DNA from: Litomosoides sigmodontis
Lineage: Eukaryota > Nematoda > Chromadorea > Rhabditida > Onchocercidae
Length of the DNA stretch: 64,000 nt
Direction of reading: 5' to 3'
Assembly: GCA_963070105.1 (NCBI GenBank)
Contig: OY718805.1
Span: forward strand, 3,778,001 to 3,842,000
Every line of letters begins with the position of its first letter. The first letter of the stretch is position 1. Positions 22,723-36,802 of the stretch are shown here, piece after piece. A program made the translations under genes and the position numbers. The notes beneath the pieces are model-generated. The model saw only the letters and a list, made by a program, of their open reading frames with translations, had not been told where the DNA came from and made no database searches.

Positions 22723-25700
22723 TAACAAATTAGTGTTGCTCTACTCACATCCTAGAAATATTTAATTTTCAATCAATTTGAATTAATATTTTCCTATTTA
22801 AAATACACATTAAAAAAGTAGAAGGTTAAATTTAACCCTTAATTTTTTTTTTATTTTATCAATTATGTTATGTCACAAGGACGAACATAACGCTTAGCGC
22901 TTAGCGCTCTTACTGCAATCGCTCATATAATTATGTTATAAGTAATCGCTCATATGATTACGCTATAAGTAGGGATATGGCCAGAATTTCAAACAATAAT
23001 GTTTCAAATTTGACTTTAGGAATACTTAAAAAACGTGGTTTAATTATCTTCCAAAGACTGCTTGACAAGAAATATTACACTCTTTTATTAGTCATCAATA
23101 TTTATGACTTTTGTTTTATGTTTTCAATCAAATTCGTTTCACAATTTTATTCCATTATATCATTAATATTATTTAAATTATCGCTACATTCTATCCATCC
23201 TTCTGACGTTTTATTAACAATTTGAAATATCAAATTTAGTTTATAGCAGAAAGTTAGTGAATCGATCTGTCAATAATGAAGTGAGATGGAGAGAGAGAGA
23301 GGGAGAGAAAGAGAGCAGAAATGTGCTAGAAGATGCGAAGATGAAGTTTGAAATGTTTGTTGAAATGAAAATGTGCTATTTCAGGAAAGTTCAATTTTCA
23401 TTGGTGAAATAAACAAGTCGAGAGCAAGAAGGCTGTTTCGCTTTCACTCCTATCCCATCTATTAACGCACAAAACAGGTAAATTAATAAAATTTAACAAA
23501 TTTAAATTTATTACAAAGATTAAGATATATGCATTAATGAATTAACATATTGGTGGTCCACTGACTGTCAATTAAATACATGTTCATAGTGGTTCTTTTT
23601 TCAATCGGTTAATTCCGAACTATCGAATTTCGGAAATTAATGCAAAATAATCTCAAAAAAAAAGAATTATTCGGAGTGTCTACCATTAAAGTACTTTTTC
23701 CTTTCTTTTTTCAAAAAAAAGAACAAACTGTTCCCTAACGATTTCATTAAAAATTGAATTATTTTCGAATAATGGCGCACTTGTTTTTTTTCCACTTTTT
23801 TCAGAATGTGAATGATTTTTGCAAAAATAAGTGTGCTAGTATGCAAGATCATAGGCATGAGAACTGTTAGTTTGATAGCTAACAAATTGCTTAAAAAAAA
23901 ATTTCAAAAAAAAATGAAATAAAATGAAATGAAGGGCAGAAGTGCTATCATATCTGTAGACATTACGTAGTAACTCTTCCATTGTCTTATTAACTTCAAA
24001 ATTTAGAGTGAGCAAAAGTGGATTACTTAAAGTATTTTGTCTACTAAATGCACAATGTAAAGATAATCAAAATGAGTGGTAGTTGAAGAAAAGAGATAAC
24101 AGCTAATTTTCAAATTTAAGATGTGAAATTGAAATTTATCATCGAACTTATTGTCAATCTGATAATGTGAGGAACGGATCAAATGTCTCTAACAGAGAGT
24201 TTAGCATAGATTAGTATGAAAAATTTTCCATCGAAAGATTAAAATTTCGAAATGTTCTGCTGCGCTGAGATGAATGAAAATGAGATTCGTCCTTCCTCTT
24301 CAGCATTTCCTCAATTTCAGCGATGAAAAATTCTCATGTGGCATATGGAAGTGCTAGCAGGATTAGCATTGTTTTTCAATAAAACGAGCAAAAAAAGAAA
24401 AACGAAACACACATAAACATGAATTTATAATTTTTGCACTTATTTTTTTCTGGAGAAATTAGAAAAGCAAATTTCAAGAATTTCAAAATTAATGCTAAAG
24501 TGATTTCAGTTTGAATTATTAGCATTGCATGAAATTTAATGCATGCTTCGTAGTGCGTGCTTCGCATGTGCGTCATTGATCGACGATTTACATTGCTCAT
24601 CGATTTATTGTTAGTTTTGATTGGTTGCAGAAGCTATAGAACTGTGAAAAATTTTAATCAAAAATTGTAATTTATTTTTAGAAACATTTAGCTAATAATT
24701 TTCAAGAAATTGAAAGGTGAAAATTTATAACAATTGAAGTAATTAGTGAGTTATTTGGGACTTTATCTATCATTCCTTTTTTTTCTCCAGTAATTTCAAA
24801 GCTTTTATCACTTTAGGATGAAAAAATTTTTATAAAAAGCCATTTATTCAATTTTATTTTGTAATACAGTTTACTACTGCGACACCGTCCTGCAGTTGAG
24901 CAAGAGAAGATGTGAACTGAACATCGATGGCCAAATCTTCTTCTATAGCTCAGTTATTTTTTTCTCTTCACTGTTTCTTGAGAGGGAGAGAGTGAGAGAG
25001 AGAGAGAGCACATGCTTAAGTAGCATATGCTTGAATTGAATATTATCTATCGTTTCAGTTAAAGCTTGATTAATTCAATCGAATGATGTATGCTTTGGCA
25101 ATATCTCAAAAATATGCAAGATTAATTTCAACTCATTACTTATCTTTGAAGTTTGGCTAATTAATTAATTCCTAGAATATTTTAATATATGCAATTCCTA
25201 TTCTCAGAACCTCATTAATTAAACAATTGATTTCACAAACATCTTAATGTGCACGAAAAAACTGAAATAATTCGAAAATCAAAACTCACACTCAATCAGT
25301 TATGCATTGAGCCATATCGGACACAATTGAATGTAGTCTTTCAGGTGAAAGGAAAATGTGGTCTAAGTAAATAATTCTCGGTGAGACCTCTGCATAAATA
25401 GCATTGGTGTTTACAACATATAGCAGAAGAAGTACAAACACTTCTGGCTCTATAAAATTTATTCAAATTCAAAATGCTCTAATGCTTTTCAAGAAATCAA
25501 TTGATTAAGCAACAATGATTTAATATATTACAAGTGCTATCCATTCCTAATTCTAATCATAATTATTAAAAACAAAATATTTCTGCAAGAAAGAGGAAGA
25601 GAGAGAGAGAGAGAGAGAGGGAATTTTAGTTACAAATGAAAAATATAGCTAAATTTTATTGCTAGATAAAAACAGTTGAATTTTTTCAAAAAAAAAAAAC

Positions 25701-25950
25701 GAAACGATGAAGATATTTTTCCTATTCGCTTGATAGTTCACCCTAGAAAAATCAAAGCAAGAGAAAATATTTGATAACAATTGCGGAGAATATTTTGCAA
25801 TTATTATCGTAAATACTACATCGAAATTAAAATTAAACGATCGAAAGAATTTAACGAAATTGTCTGAGCGAATGTTTGACTTTTAAAATGAGGCAAATTT
25901 ATGAGCATATTTCTAGGCTTTACTTAAATATCAAATTGTTGCAATCAGAA

Positions 25951-25990
25951 CACAGACACACACACACACAGACACACACACACAGACACA
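25951..25990. repeat. (AC)n-rich microsatellite
   Basis: A cacaca run interrupted by gaca units, in intergenic DNA. Confidence 0.9.
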
Positions 25991-27775
25991 TCTATACATG
26001 TCTTTTGCAAAGTCAATCGAGAAATCATAAAATTTCGCTTTTAAGAAATTTCAAAAGTCAAGTCATTCGTGAGGTGCAATGAATGAGTGATTTCTTCCGT
26101 GCAAGCGATGCGGTACTGCTTGATAACTGAAATGTTTATTGTTACGACGAAGGAATAAATTATGCATGCCATCTAAATCTACTATTATATAATTAAAATT
26201 AATTTAATATGCGACACACTATTCGCGTGAAATACTAAAATTCACTTTCATTCATTCGTTCAACCTTCTCATCGGAAATCATTTAACGTTTATTCAATTT
26301 ACATTATTCATCACTTCAATGGACAATGATGTTATTTATGTAGCTTGCAAATTTTAAATAATAAAATGATTGAATGACAAAGTGAAAAAATTACAATGGA
26401 ATTACACTTCAGCAGCACTTTGCATGTTTTAAATTTTATTGAGAAATTTATGGACGAATATATCAATAGAAGCCGCCATTTAATAATTTTTAAAATGAGC
26501 AAAATTAAGAATTTTTTGATGCAGTGGAGAGGATGAAAGCTGATCAGGCGGAAAGCGATTGGCTAGTTCGTTTGTTCCTCCAAGCTTTTAGTGTAAGAGA
26601 GAAATGTCACAGGATAAAAAAAAAAAAAACATTCCTGATAGTTGGAAAATGACGAGAACGACGATGATGATGATAAGGCGCAAATTACAAAGAAAATTTT
26701 TGCACACAAATTCAATGCCAATCATTGAAGCTTTAAATTTTTCATAAACACATTTTGAAAATGCAAGCACAGAGGGATGCATGGATATATATATATAATA
26801 ACAGGTAATGCATATACCTGTTGTTGAATGAATATTTATCTCAGTTTACCCTCTCTTTAGCGAGTGAGTTAAAAGCAGTTAGAATTCAAATTTAGACTGA
26901 AATTAATTCCTCTTAGCTTTAGCTCAATTCATTTATGAAAAACAAAGTAAACAAGCTGTGTCTTTTCATCTCAACAAATACTCAAATGTTTTTTTTGACG
27001 TGTCAAGAAATTGTAATGAATATATGGAATGCTTTACTTGAAAAATTTTTGAAAAAAAGTTAAAAATTTCCAATTTACATAATTTTATTTTTAATAATAT
27101 TTGTAAAACTAACATTACTATTTTAGGATGTTAATAATTCCAATTATACACACATTGAAAACTGATAATAAGTTAATAAAGTGTTCAGGAAATCATTATA
27201 AATTTACTTATACAACATTTTTAGTTTATTACGTATACACATACGTATGGCATAAAGTATTGCATGTGCTTTTGGCATAATTGGATTTGAATGCACCGAC
27301 TCATTTTGGCTTCCATTTTTGCAGTACAAGTAGATACTCATTCAGCTCACTCCTAAAATGCCAACCAAATAGCGCGTGGCGCAATTGGTAGCTAATAATT
27401 AGGGGCCATAAGTATGTCTAAAAAATGTTTAATTTAGTAAATATAAATGTAGTAGCACTAAATGCAAAATTATGTGATGAAGTGGCCATTTAATAAAGAA
27501 TTGCTTAAGCATCATCGGCTACTATTTGATTTTTTTAATATTCACAGTAAAAGTTAAAAATTTTTAAACCAACAATTCTTTATTGATGATAACTTTGCTA
27601 AACTAGCTAGTAATGATCGAAGCGGTGAAATTTGTGAAAGGAGTGGTTGGAGAAAAAGTAGAGAGTAGTTGTAGTGAAAATTAAACATGTATACAGCGAT
27701 AGTTTCCTGCTGAACTGTTCACCTCACTTCAGGACATTTGTAGAGTATTGAAACGGATAATTTAAATTGGATGAG

Positions 27776-27799
27776 AGAGAGAGAGAGAGAGAGAGAGAG
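27776..27799. repeat. (GA)n microsatellite
   Basis: A near-perfect gagaga run in intergenic DNA. Confidence 0.9.
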
Positions 27800-29752
27800 G
27801 AATAAACAGTTACAGTGATAAGAAGCGATCGACTGGATAACAATGTGTCTAGCCTTTGATCGCTTCGATTCACTATAGCTAAGCCTGAAAATGAAATACA
27901 AATTGAATTTCACTCGTGTCATTCAGTCTACGACCAGAAAGAGCACTTTTGTTCAACGTATGGAATATACATATATATATATATATGTCTTTGGTTAGAC
28001 TCGCCTAATAGCCTGTTTATTCAAACAAAGCAGAAGCTCTCCTGGGATGCATACGTGTAATGAATGAACTGGTTGAGAAAAAAAAAACCACATAACTAAC
28101 TTCTCGTAATTTGCATTATTTCGATAGATAAATGGAAATCATTTTTTTTTGCTATTTAAGATGAATCTAAAAGGTTTCTTTTTTCTTTTTTCAAGTAAAA
28201 CTAATTTTCGGGAAAGTTTTAGTTGGGAGAATGGTGTTTAGTTGTGCGACTCACAGTGAGCTTTTGTAAATTTCTTTTTTTGTTAGCACGTTGGTTTTTA
28301 GCTTAGATTGGATTAGCGAAGAAACAAAAAATGCGATTACCGAAAAACATTAGTAAGGAAACTTTTAAAGAAGGCAATTTTTTAGCTTTAGGAAATTTTA
28401 ACGGAGAAGTGGTTAATTTGAGCTTTCAATTTGAACAATTGAATTGTAATGAGTACTATTCAGTTCGTTTGCATAGCTTCGAATACTTCGAATCGGATGA
28501 AGTCGATCAGCCAAATTTCCTAAATTTGTGAAATGAACGAAATGTAACTCAAATATTCAATAATATTTTAGGCCGCATGAGTGAAGTGTGGTGGTATCAT
28601 AGAATTCTAGTAATTTAAAAAAGAATGTGCAAAATTTTTTGGAAATTAAATTAATAAAATGAGCGATTTTAGCATTTAAGCAGCAAATGATATTGCGGGA
28701 ATGATTTTTGTAAAAATTATCTGTAAATTAATGAGATATAGCAAATAAATTGTTCTTTTATATTCGTCATTTATTTTTACTATAAATCAGCATTCAAATT
28801 TTCATTAACAGTTATTGAGTGGAAATTATTTACTTATTATTCGCGTAAGTAATTATTACATTTTTTATTGTGCACCATTCATTATTATTTGATTTTATTA
28901 TTCACTTTTATTATTTCATTTTTTATTATTCATTACGATATTTTCTTTTGTCTTTCATACTTTTCCAAATGACTATTTGTTTATTAATTCAAATAACTTG
29001 TGCATTTCTGGTTCAGTCGACCTTTCCAAATAAGAAATCGGGAAATTCTAATGTCAACTAAGGTTAACTGAAGTAGAAATGCAAAAGTTAATCGAATTAA
29101 TGAACAAGTAGTCATTTAGAAAAGTCTAGAAGAAAAAGAGAGATAGGAAAGAAATCTGTCACTTTTATGAAAATTCAAAAAGAGTGCAGAAATTGATATT
29201 TGACATCAACTCCACGACCAGTTTGTTTCTAATGAACAGATGAATTAGCTGTAAGGAGATAATTACAGCAGACAAAATCAAGAACTACATGAGCCTGAAA
29301 AATTTCTCGTCTCTTTCCTGACTCATTTACCTATCGGAATTTCTGAATATTTCATAGACAATTTCACAGTAAAGAAAGGATACTTCAATGGAAGCGAAAC
29401 GAAATGTAAAACTTTTCCTGAACAATTTTTGGATGGAAGTAATTGAATACCAAGCATTTGCTGCTACAGCAACGTGTAACTGATCAGCTAAGCAAGAAAT
29501 GCTAATGCACTGAAAGAGTGAAATGAAATAACAGAAATGTGTAAAAATAAAAAGTGGCAAATGAAAAAAAAGAATGAATTTTTTTTAACTAAATAAAATT
29601 TCGAACAATTAAAAATGATAGTAGAAAAAATCTGAAGCACTAAAATAATTCTTTGTTTTATCAATTAGTTAAAGCAATCAGAAAATGTTACAAATTTTCA
29701 TAATTTAATAAAAGATAGATAGTGCAACAACAACAACAATCATTATTTGTTA

Positions 29753-30825
<1,073 letters not shown>

Positions 30826-31849
30826 ATTATAGGCGCTAAGTTGACAGGATATAGAATTTTAAATTAGCAGTGGACAAACAATTCACTTCCTAGATTGCCT
30901 TGAGAAATGATCACACCGTCCACTCTCCAAACATTACACCTAATATGTTCGCTGTAGAAATTCCATCGAAATAAGCCAGCCGGTGTGGCACATCAAATTG
31001 ATGTAACAAATTTTAATTAATTTTACTACTAATGTAATTATATCGCTCACTCGTACCACAAATTGCTACCAATGCAAAATGCGGAAGTAAGACTATCATT
31101 ATTACTGCTATCATATGCAACAACACTTACGTTTGTTACTATGGCAAATGTTCAAAGCTCGGACATTGCATTCGAAGACGAACATTTCTCATTTGAATTT
31201 CAATCTCATTTCAACCATCTTTAAATAGTGTACTATTAAAATTAAGAGAAACTGGCACGTAACAATTTAGTCTAATTCTGCTCCTACATAAGTTGATGAA
31301 ATTATTACAAACTTCTAACATTATCAAGTTGAAACAAAATGTTTGAGGAAGATTGGTATGTGTTGGAAGTAATTCTATAAATTAAAAATTTTTAAGCTAT
31401 TTAAAAAAAATTGAACAAAACAGTTTATTATTAGAAAATCAATTTGTGATAATTACTGGATGGGTATGATGATGATAAAGTGTGTGGGAGAAAAGATCTA
31501 AACAGTTATGATACACGTACGTACGTATGACAATGTGTCTCAAATTTATACTTGAAGTGTTTTCACAACAACGTCACATCCAAAAAAAAAAATTAGTTAA
31601 GAGTAATTTCGAAAAAAATGAATGAGAAAAAAGTGAGCAATGCTGCTAAACTTCCATCTCATAGATTATAAATTCTTGCACACAATGATGATTGTTAATT
31701 ATAATTAACTATTTTCTACAGCGATCTTATCTGTCGAGGGGAAAATGAATTGAATTTAGGATGTCTAGCATAGATCTTCACTTTTACAAATAGTGAGGTG
31801 TCACTGACAACCTATCTCACATAATTTGTAAAACAAGCCAAGCTCACTC

Positions 31850-31975
31850 TCACCGCCATCACCTGGACTGTTCGTCCTGAAAGCGCGAGAGGACCGCGTT
31901 AAAAACGGTGAAGTGGAATAGAAGGACCGCTTTCTGCCTTGGGAGAAGTGGGGAGATTGAGATCAACCTGAAATA
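31850..31975 (+). promoter_or_regulatory. Locally GC-richer segment upstream of CCDC93, possible promoter
   Basis: This stretch contains gcgcgagaggaccgcg and a second aggaccgc, and stands out in base composition from the AT-rich flanks. It lies about 150-280 bp upstream of the proposed CCDC93 ATG. A promoter role is inferred only from position and composition. Confidence 0.3.
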
Positions 31976-32127
31976 GGATTTCCTCTTAATTGTTTGAACC
32001 TTTCGTCTGGTGTTGCTTGTCAGCGATATTTATTGCGAAGTGTGATGACAATTCATAATTTCAGGTTCTAATTTGAACAAAGTACGCAACACTTTTGCGC
32101 TGCGAGAGTCAGTGGTTTTCGACTACA

Positions 32128-35100
32128 ATGTCTGCTAGAGAAGTATATCCGTTATTTTCACTCTTCCATTTAATTTGAATTATTCATGACTTCAGTATAT
32201 ACATGTAGACGAGGAACTGAACCATAACTTTGAAAGAATGGATCGAAAACACTTGTAATATATGAAATGAAGCTATAAACTTGACAAAGTCAAATTCATA
32301 TTAATACACGACTATTACTTAACAATTTTAACTTACAGTTTGATATATGTGAAGATGAAGAACAACTGGTGAAGTTGCAAGATATCATCGACTTACTTGT
32401 TGCTGCGGGATATTTTCGTGCTCGTATCAAATCAATCCCTCATTTCGACAGGGTTTTTGCAAAATAAAATTTTTTTTTTACTTGAAATTTTGAATTCATC
32501 ACTTCTCTTTTGAAAATCGTTTTTTAATCTATACTTAATAGGTATTCATTAGGTAAAAGAGAATAGATAAATTCGCTGTTTGGCGAATCACTTTCAAAAC
32601 TTCGTGTCACTGTACTAAGATGGAATGTTTGGTTGTATTTGAAAAATACGGAAGGGTTTTTCAATCTAAATTTTTCGAGTCTAGTGAAAGGTTGATTTCA
32701 GAAAAAACTTGCAGGTGGTCGGTGGAATGGTGTGGTGTATTACGTCATGCAACCATACAGTTGATGTCGATTTGTTTTACTCTGAAAATGCTACCATTGG
32801 TCAGAAGATGTTAGTATTTCGAGATTATTTATTACCTGAAATATCAGTTTGAGCTACATTCAAATATCCTTTCACGATGATGGGGTGAAAATTTTCTGAG
32901 ACATTTATTAAGAAGATGAAGAAGATGAATAAGATTGCCATTCTCTGTTGTAAATTTAAGCTTCTTCTAGAGCATTAACTGAAAAAGTAGTGGAAGTGTT
33001 ACCGCAGTTGAAATGTCCTTATGTCATTGAACCATATCAAATCCAGGGCCTTGACTGCATTCACATCTTTCCTGTTGTTCAGGTAGATCTCCTTTTTTGT
33101 ATTTACAAATAAAGCTATAAATGCGATAACATCATCCGGAAGTGGTAAAAAATCGGCCGAATGAACGTAAATCAAAGTTCTTCAGCAGTTATTTAAAAAA
33201 GAACAAGAAACCGCTATTTCGGTAATAAAGGAAAGCCTATATCATTTTTTGGTAAATTAACTGGACATTAATATTCAGTGGCTTGTTAGAGAAGCTATTC
33301 GTGCGAAAGAGCAGTGTGGTGACATTGTACGAAATCACGCTGTGTATCAGTTCGCTCAACGATTTTGTTTTTCGAAGGTTGTTTTCTGAGTCTTTTTAAA
33401 AAATACTTCTAAATAACAATTTAGTTGATAAAATTTGCGGATTTTCACATATACCTTTCAGGACAAGTGCAAAGAGAAACAAAAAAATACTTTTTTAAAC
33501 AACTGCCTCACTGTGAAAGCGAAATACCTACCCCAACGAATTTACAAACAGAAGAGCGATGTCAAATCACCAGATTTGCAAACTAACATTCGTTGTACTT
33601 TGCTAGAATACGGATGGTTCGTTAAATCATATTCGAAACTAATAGAGAGCATGAAATGATTTTTTTTTAATAACTGGCATTAAGGCATTGGCATTAAGGC
33701 ATGTGTTAGAATTTTAGTAGGTGAACTAATTCAGGAGAGATATTGATGACATGACGGTTCATGAAAGGGCTAAATGGTTTGAAAACGATGAAGAAAAGGA
33801 AAATATGGTGAGGCTGTAAATATTTTTTTTTTCAGTTTGTTAATACACTGCCACTTGTTGAAGCATATCACTTTCTGAAAATATCAGAAAATAAAATTCT
33901 TTTATGGAATTAAATTCTTTATTTACTGGTATCCTATCATAAATGAGATCCATGAGAGTGTATATTGAAGTAATACGATCAAATGAGCATTCGTTATCCA
34001 CCTAACAGAAGAAAAGCTAATCGTATGGAGTTGCAGAAGGTTGACCAGCTTCTTATGCAGTTATCAGAGACGGAAACTGAACCAGTGAAACAGCGTCTCT
34101 CGTCGAAAACACTTGCACAAATTATTGATGTCTCGGATCTCGATGATGATGGGCTGAGGAAAGAGGTGCTTTATCAAATTTATCAAAATACGTCAAATTC
34201 GTTAACCGCCACACAATCTCATGTAAACTCCTTCTACAAGTGTATTTCTAGGTGGATTTTGTCCAGCAATGTCGGCAGAGCACATTATCAACAGAAAAAG
34301 AATTAATATCAGTTAGTGTTCCTATTTTACCAATTCCTAATAGCAGGAATAAAATTTAAGATTAATTATTATAGGTGCTTTTGGTTTTTTACAGCTTAAG
34401 GAAGAAGAAAAACTTTTGGACGATTCTTTAACAAGCCTCCAACAGAGGAAGGAGGCGCAGCTACAAGAAATGGCAGAAATCGATGGAAGAATTGCTGAAT
34501 TTGAGCAGTTGGTTAACAACGAAGATGTAGAGTAAGATACAGACATTTAAATTTGTTGTGATTATAATCTCTAATTTTTTTGTTTGCTTAGCATTTCTGA
34601 ATTATTTATGACTGTTTACAGTTCTAATCTAGACTTCGTTTCAGAACTGTAGAAAGGTTAAAGCATTTACTAATTGAACATGATGAGATTCATAAGCGAG
34701 AAACAGATTTCAAGACAAGCTGTCGGAATGAACTGAGGGAACTGGACGAACTTGTTGAACGACTGAAAACAGCCGGCTTCACGGAGGAAATAGTAAGTTT
34801 TATTGAAAGTTTCAGCAAGTGGTGATTTGAAAGTCATCCATAAATTGAAATTTATAGCGTTTCGTTTTAAATTAGCAATTATTTTGTGTACATTTTCAAC
34901 ATTTCGTCACTTATTAAAATCAGCAAATAGTGCACATTTTGAAAGGATAATGACGATTCGGTGAGAAATATAAGTTTGGAAACAGAGCGACAGAGGAATA
35001 TGCGTCTAGAGTTAGCAGATTTAAATCGACAGATTGCGGCACAACAACGCACGCTCGATAATATCCCAGCGCAAAGCGAAATCAGTCAATATCAACGGAG

Positions 35101-36239
35101 AATTGTCGAGCTTTACAATCAAAGTTTGTGGTTTGAGCAAAGAAAGGATTTTGAAAGTTGTTTTGAAAAATGAAGCTGATTGGATATATCATATGTTTCT
35201 GTGCCGAGCAAATTTTTATTTTGACAAATTTTTTCAAGGGAAAAGATTTTGAAAATTGCAGTGGCAAGTAAACACCGAGAAACAAAGCAATTTTATATTT
35301 TGCATAATACATTGGTTGATATCAAAACGTTCATGAGAAAAGAAGTTGATATGTTGAACAATATCGACGATGTCCAAGATTTGTAATTTTTCACTTGCTT
35401 GCTTTATTTATAAATTTTATCTGTAGAAGAAGGAAGCATTACTGCAGGTAATTTCAGTTAGCTAATTTTTGCATTTTAGGACTTCAAAGCAAAGTTACAA
35501 GGAATCATTTGTTGAGAATCTGCAGAAAATATTGAAAGGTGTTGATGCATCTCTGGATAAGGTTTGCTATGATGACCTACATCGATTTCACTTCTGGATT
35601 TTTGCTCTGCATATTATTTTTCATTGTGTATAAAAAAAAATTTGGTAAGAGATGGTGATAAGGCCTTTTATGTTTAAAATGGATTTAATTTATGAGTGCT
35701 TTTTTCGTTCTTCAAAATTCATGAATTTTGTTTCCATCTGTAGCCAGTATCTTTACAGGTATCGGCGAAGCAAAAAGAACTGCAGGTGAAAAGGGACAAA
35801 TTATATGGCGAATATCAGTATTTGTTGGAAAAAGAACGTTTATATTACAAAACAGTTGATGATTTCAAAAATGTTAGTCGCATCCTACAGTACTATATCT
35901 CTTTATTTTGCGCTGTTGCATTTCTTTTGCTTGAGCTGGGATAATATCGAACATCAAAAAATGGAAGCATTATTGAATGATCTCTGTAATTGTTAGCTAT
36001 GTCATTATATCAGCCAGATATAAGGAAATATTACGTGGATTTTTGAAAATATTACGTGGATAACATCAGAACTTCATCTTTCCCTCTTTGTTTTTCCAAT
36101 GTTTTCCGTGCCAGTAATTTTGATTTTCATTATTAGTCATTTCTTCAGCTTATTCTTTCAGCTCATTTCATGTTTTTTACAGGATTACCATCAAAACGAA
36201 GAACTGAGGCGCAAAATCGAAGGTGAACGCTTAATGTAA
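32128..36239 (+). CDS. CCDC93: CCDC93, CCC/Commander complex subunit
   Basis: CCDC93 belongs to the CCC part of the Commander complex, which works with retriever in endosome-to-surface recycling. Exons: 32128-32142 (start exon, tentative), 32339-32452, 32715-32809, 32971-33082, 33279-33377, 33462-33616, 33735-33815, 33988-34222, 34252-34311, 34395-34531, 34645-34792, 34946-35123, 35262-35382, 35480-35561, 35744-35872 and 36183-36239. They total 1,818 nt (605 residues; the human protein is of similar length), with phase preserved throughout. The N-terminal CH-like domain is diagnostic: [67 protein letters not shown] and [15 protein letters not shown]. The rest is coiled coil, with family blocks [29 protein letters not shown] and [14 protein letters not shown] likely poly(A) signal lies 86 nt after the stop. 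Confidence 0.92.
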
Positions 36240-36324
36240 ATACTTAGATACCGTATCACGGAATATGTAAAGTTGAAAACCCGTATAATAGTTGTGCAAT
36301 TTTATATGTATTCTTTACACTGTG

Positions 36325-36330
36325 AATAAA
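36325..36330 (+). promoter_or_regulatory. Candidate poly(A) signal for CCDC93
   Basis: AATAAA lies 86 nt after the CCDC93 stop and upstream of RNASEH2A. This is a normal distance for a nematode 3' UTR. Confidence 0.5.
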
Positions 36331-36726
36331 TGTTTTTATTTTAATTCATGCCTTATATTATTTGAAGCCATCGTCATCTTGATGTTCTGTTTGACCAGTT
36401 TTTTTTTGGTTCTCTTTGTTACTAATTTAAAATTTGGAAGCACAAAGTCAAAAATTTTTGTAGTTGTTAAAATTTTGGATGTCTATAAGGTAGTTTTTGC
36501 CTAAAATATTGTTTTGGTAGAATATTTTATTCGTATCTAATTTGGCAATTGCAGGTATTTCCAAGTTGCAGAAAAAGATGGCTGCAGATTGTTCGGCATC
36601 GATGCCACTCATCGATTAGGAGTTCGTCCATGACGTAAAGGTAATGGTAGACGTTTAGTTAGCCTTGCTTGTTTAAAATTTTTTGCTATACCGTCTGTGT
36701 GCTTCATTGTTTGAACAATCTACCTC

Positions 36727-36728
36727 AG
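36727..36728 (+). promoter_or_regulatory. Candidate trans-splice acceptor before RNASEH2A
   Basis: ctacctcag ends about 75 nt before the RNASEH2A ATG and follows a pyrimidine-containing stretch. A second possible acceptor, attgcag, ends near 36554. Either could receive a spliced leader or end a 5' UTR intron. Confidence 0.35.
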
Positions 36729-36802
36729 TGAAACGAACGTCATTACCTCATAAATTCAGTAAGCTCACAGATTTTATCGCTATCGAAGAAACTCTTGGAA
36801 AT

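Noticed and set aside
27374..27393. tRNA-like A box (tggcgcaattgg)
   Set aside because: Matches the A-box consensus, but no B box (GGTTCGANTCC) or foldable tRNA body follows; at most a tRNA/SINE remnant.
28331..28531. 66-codon ORF starting MRLPKNISKETF
   Set aside because: No family resemblance, isolated in repeat-rich intergenic DNA, and length is within chance for one of many ORFs.
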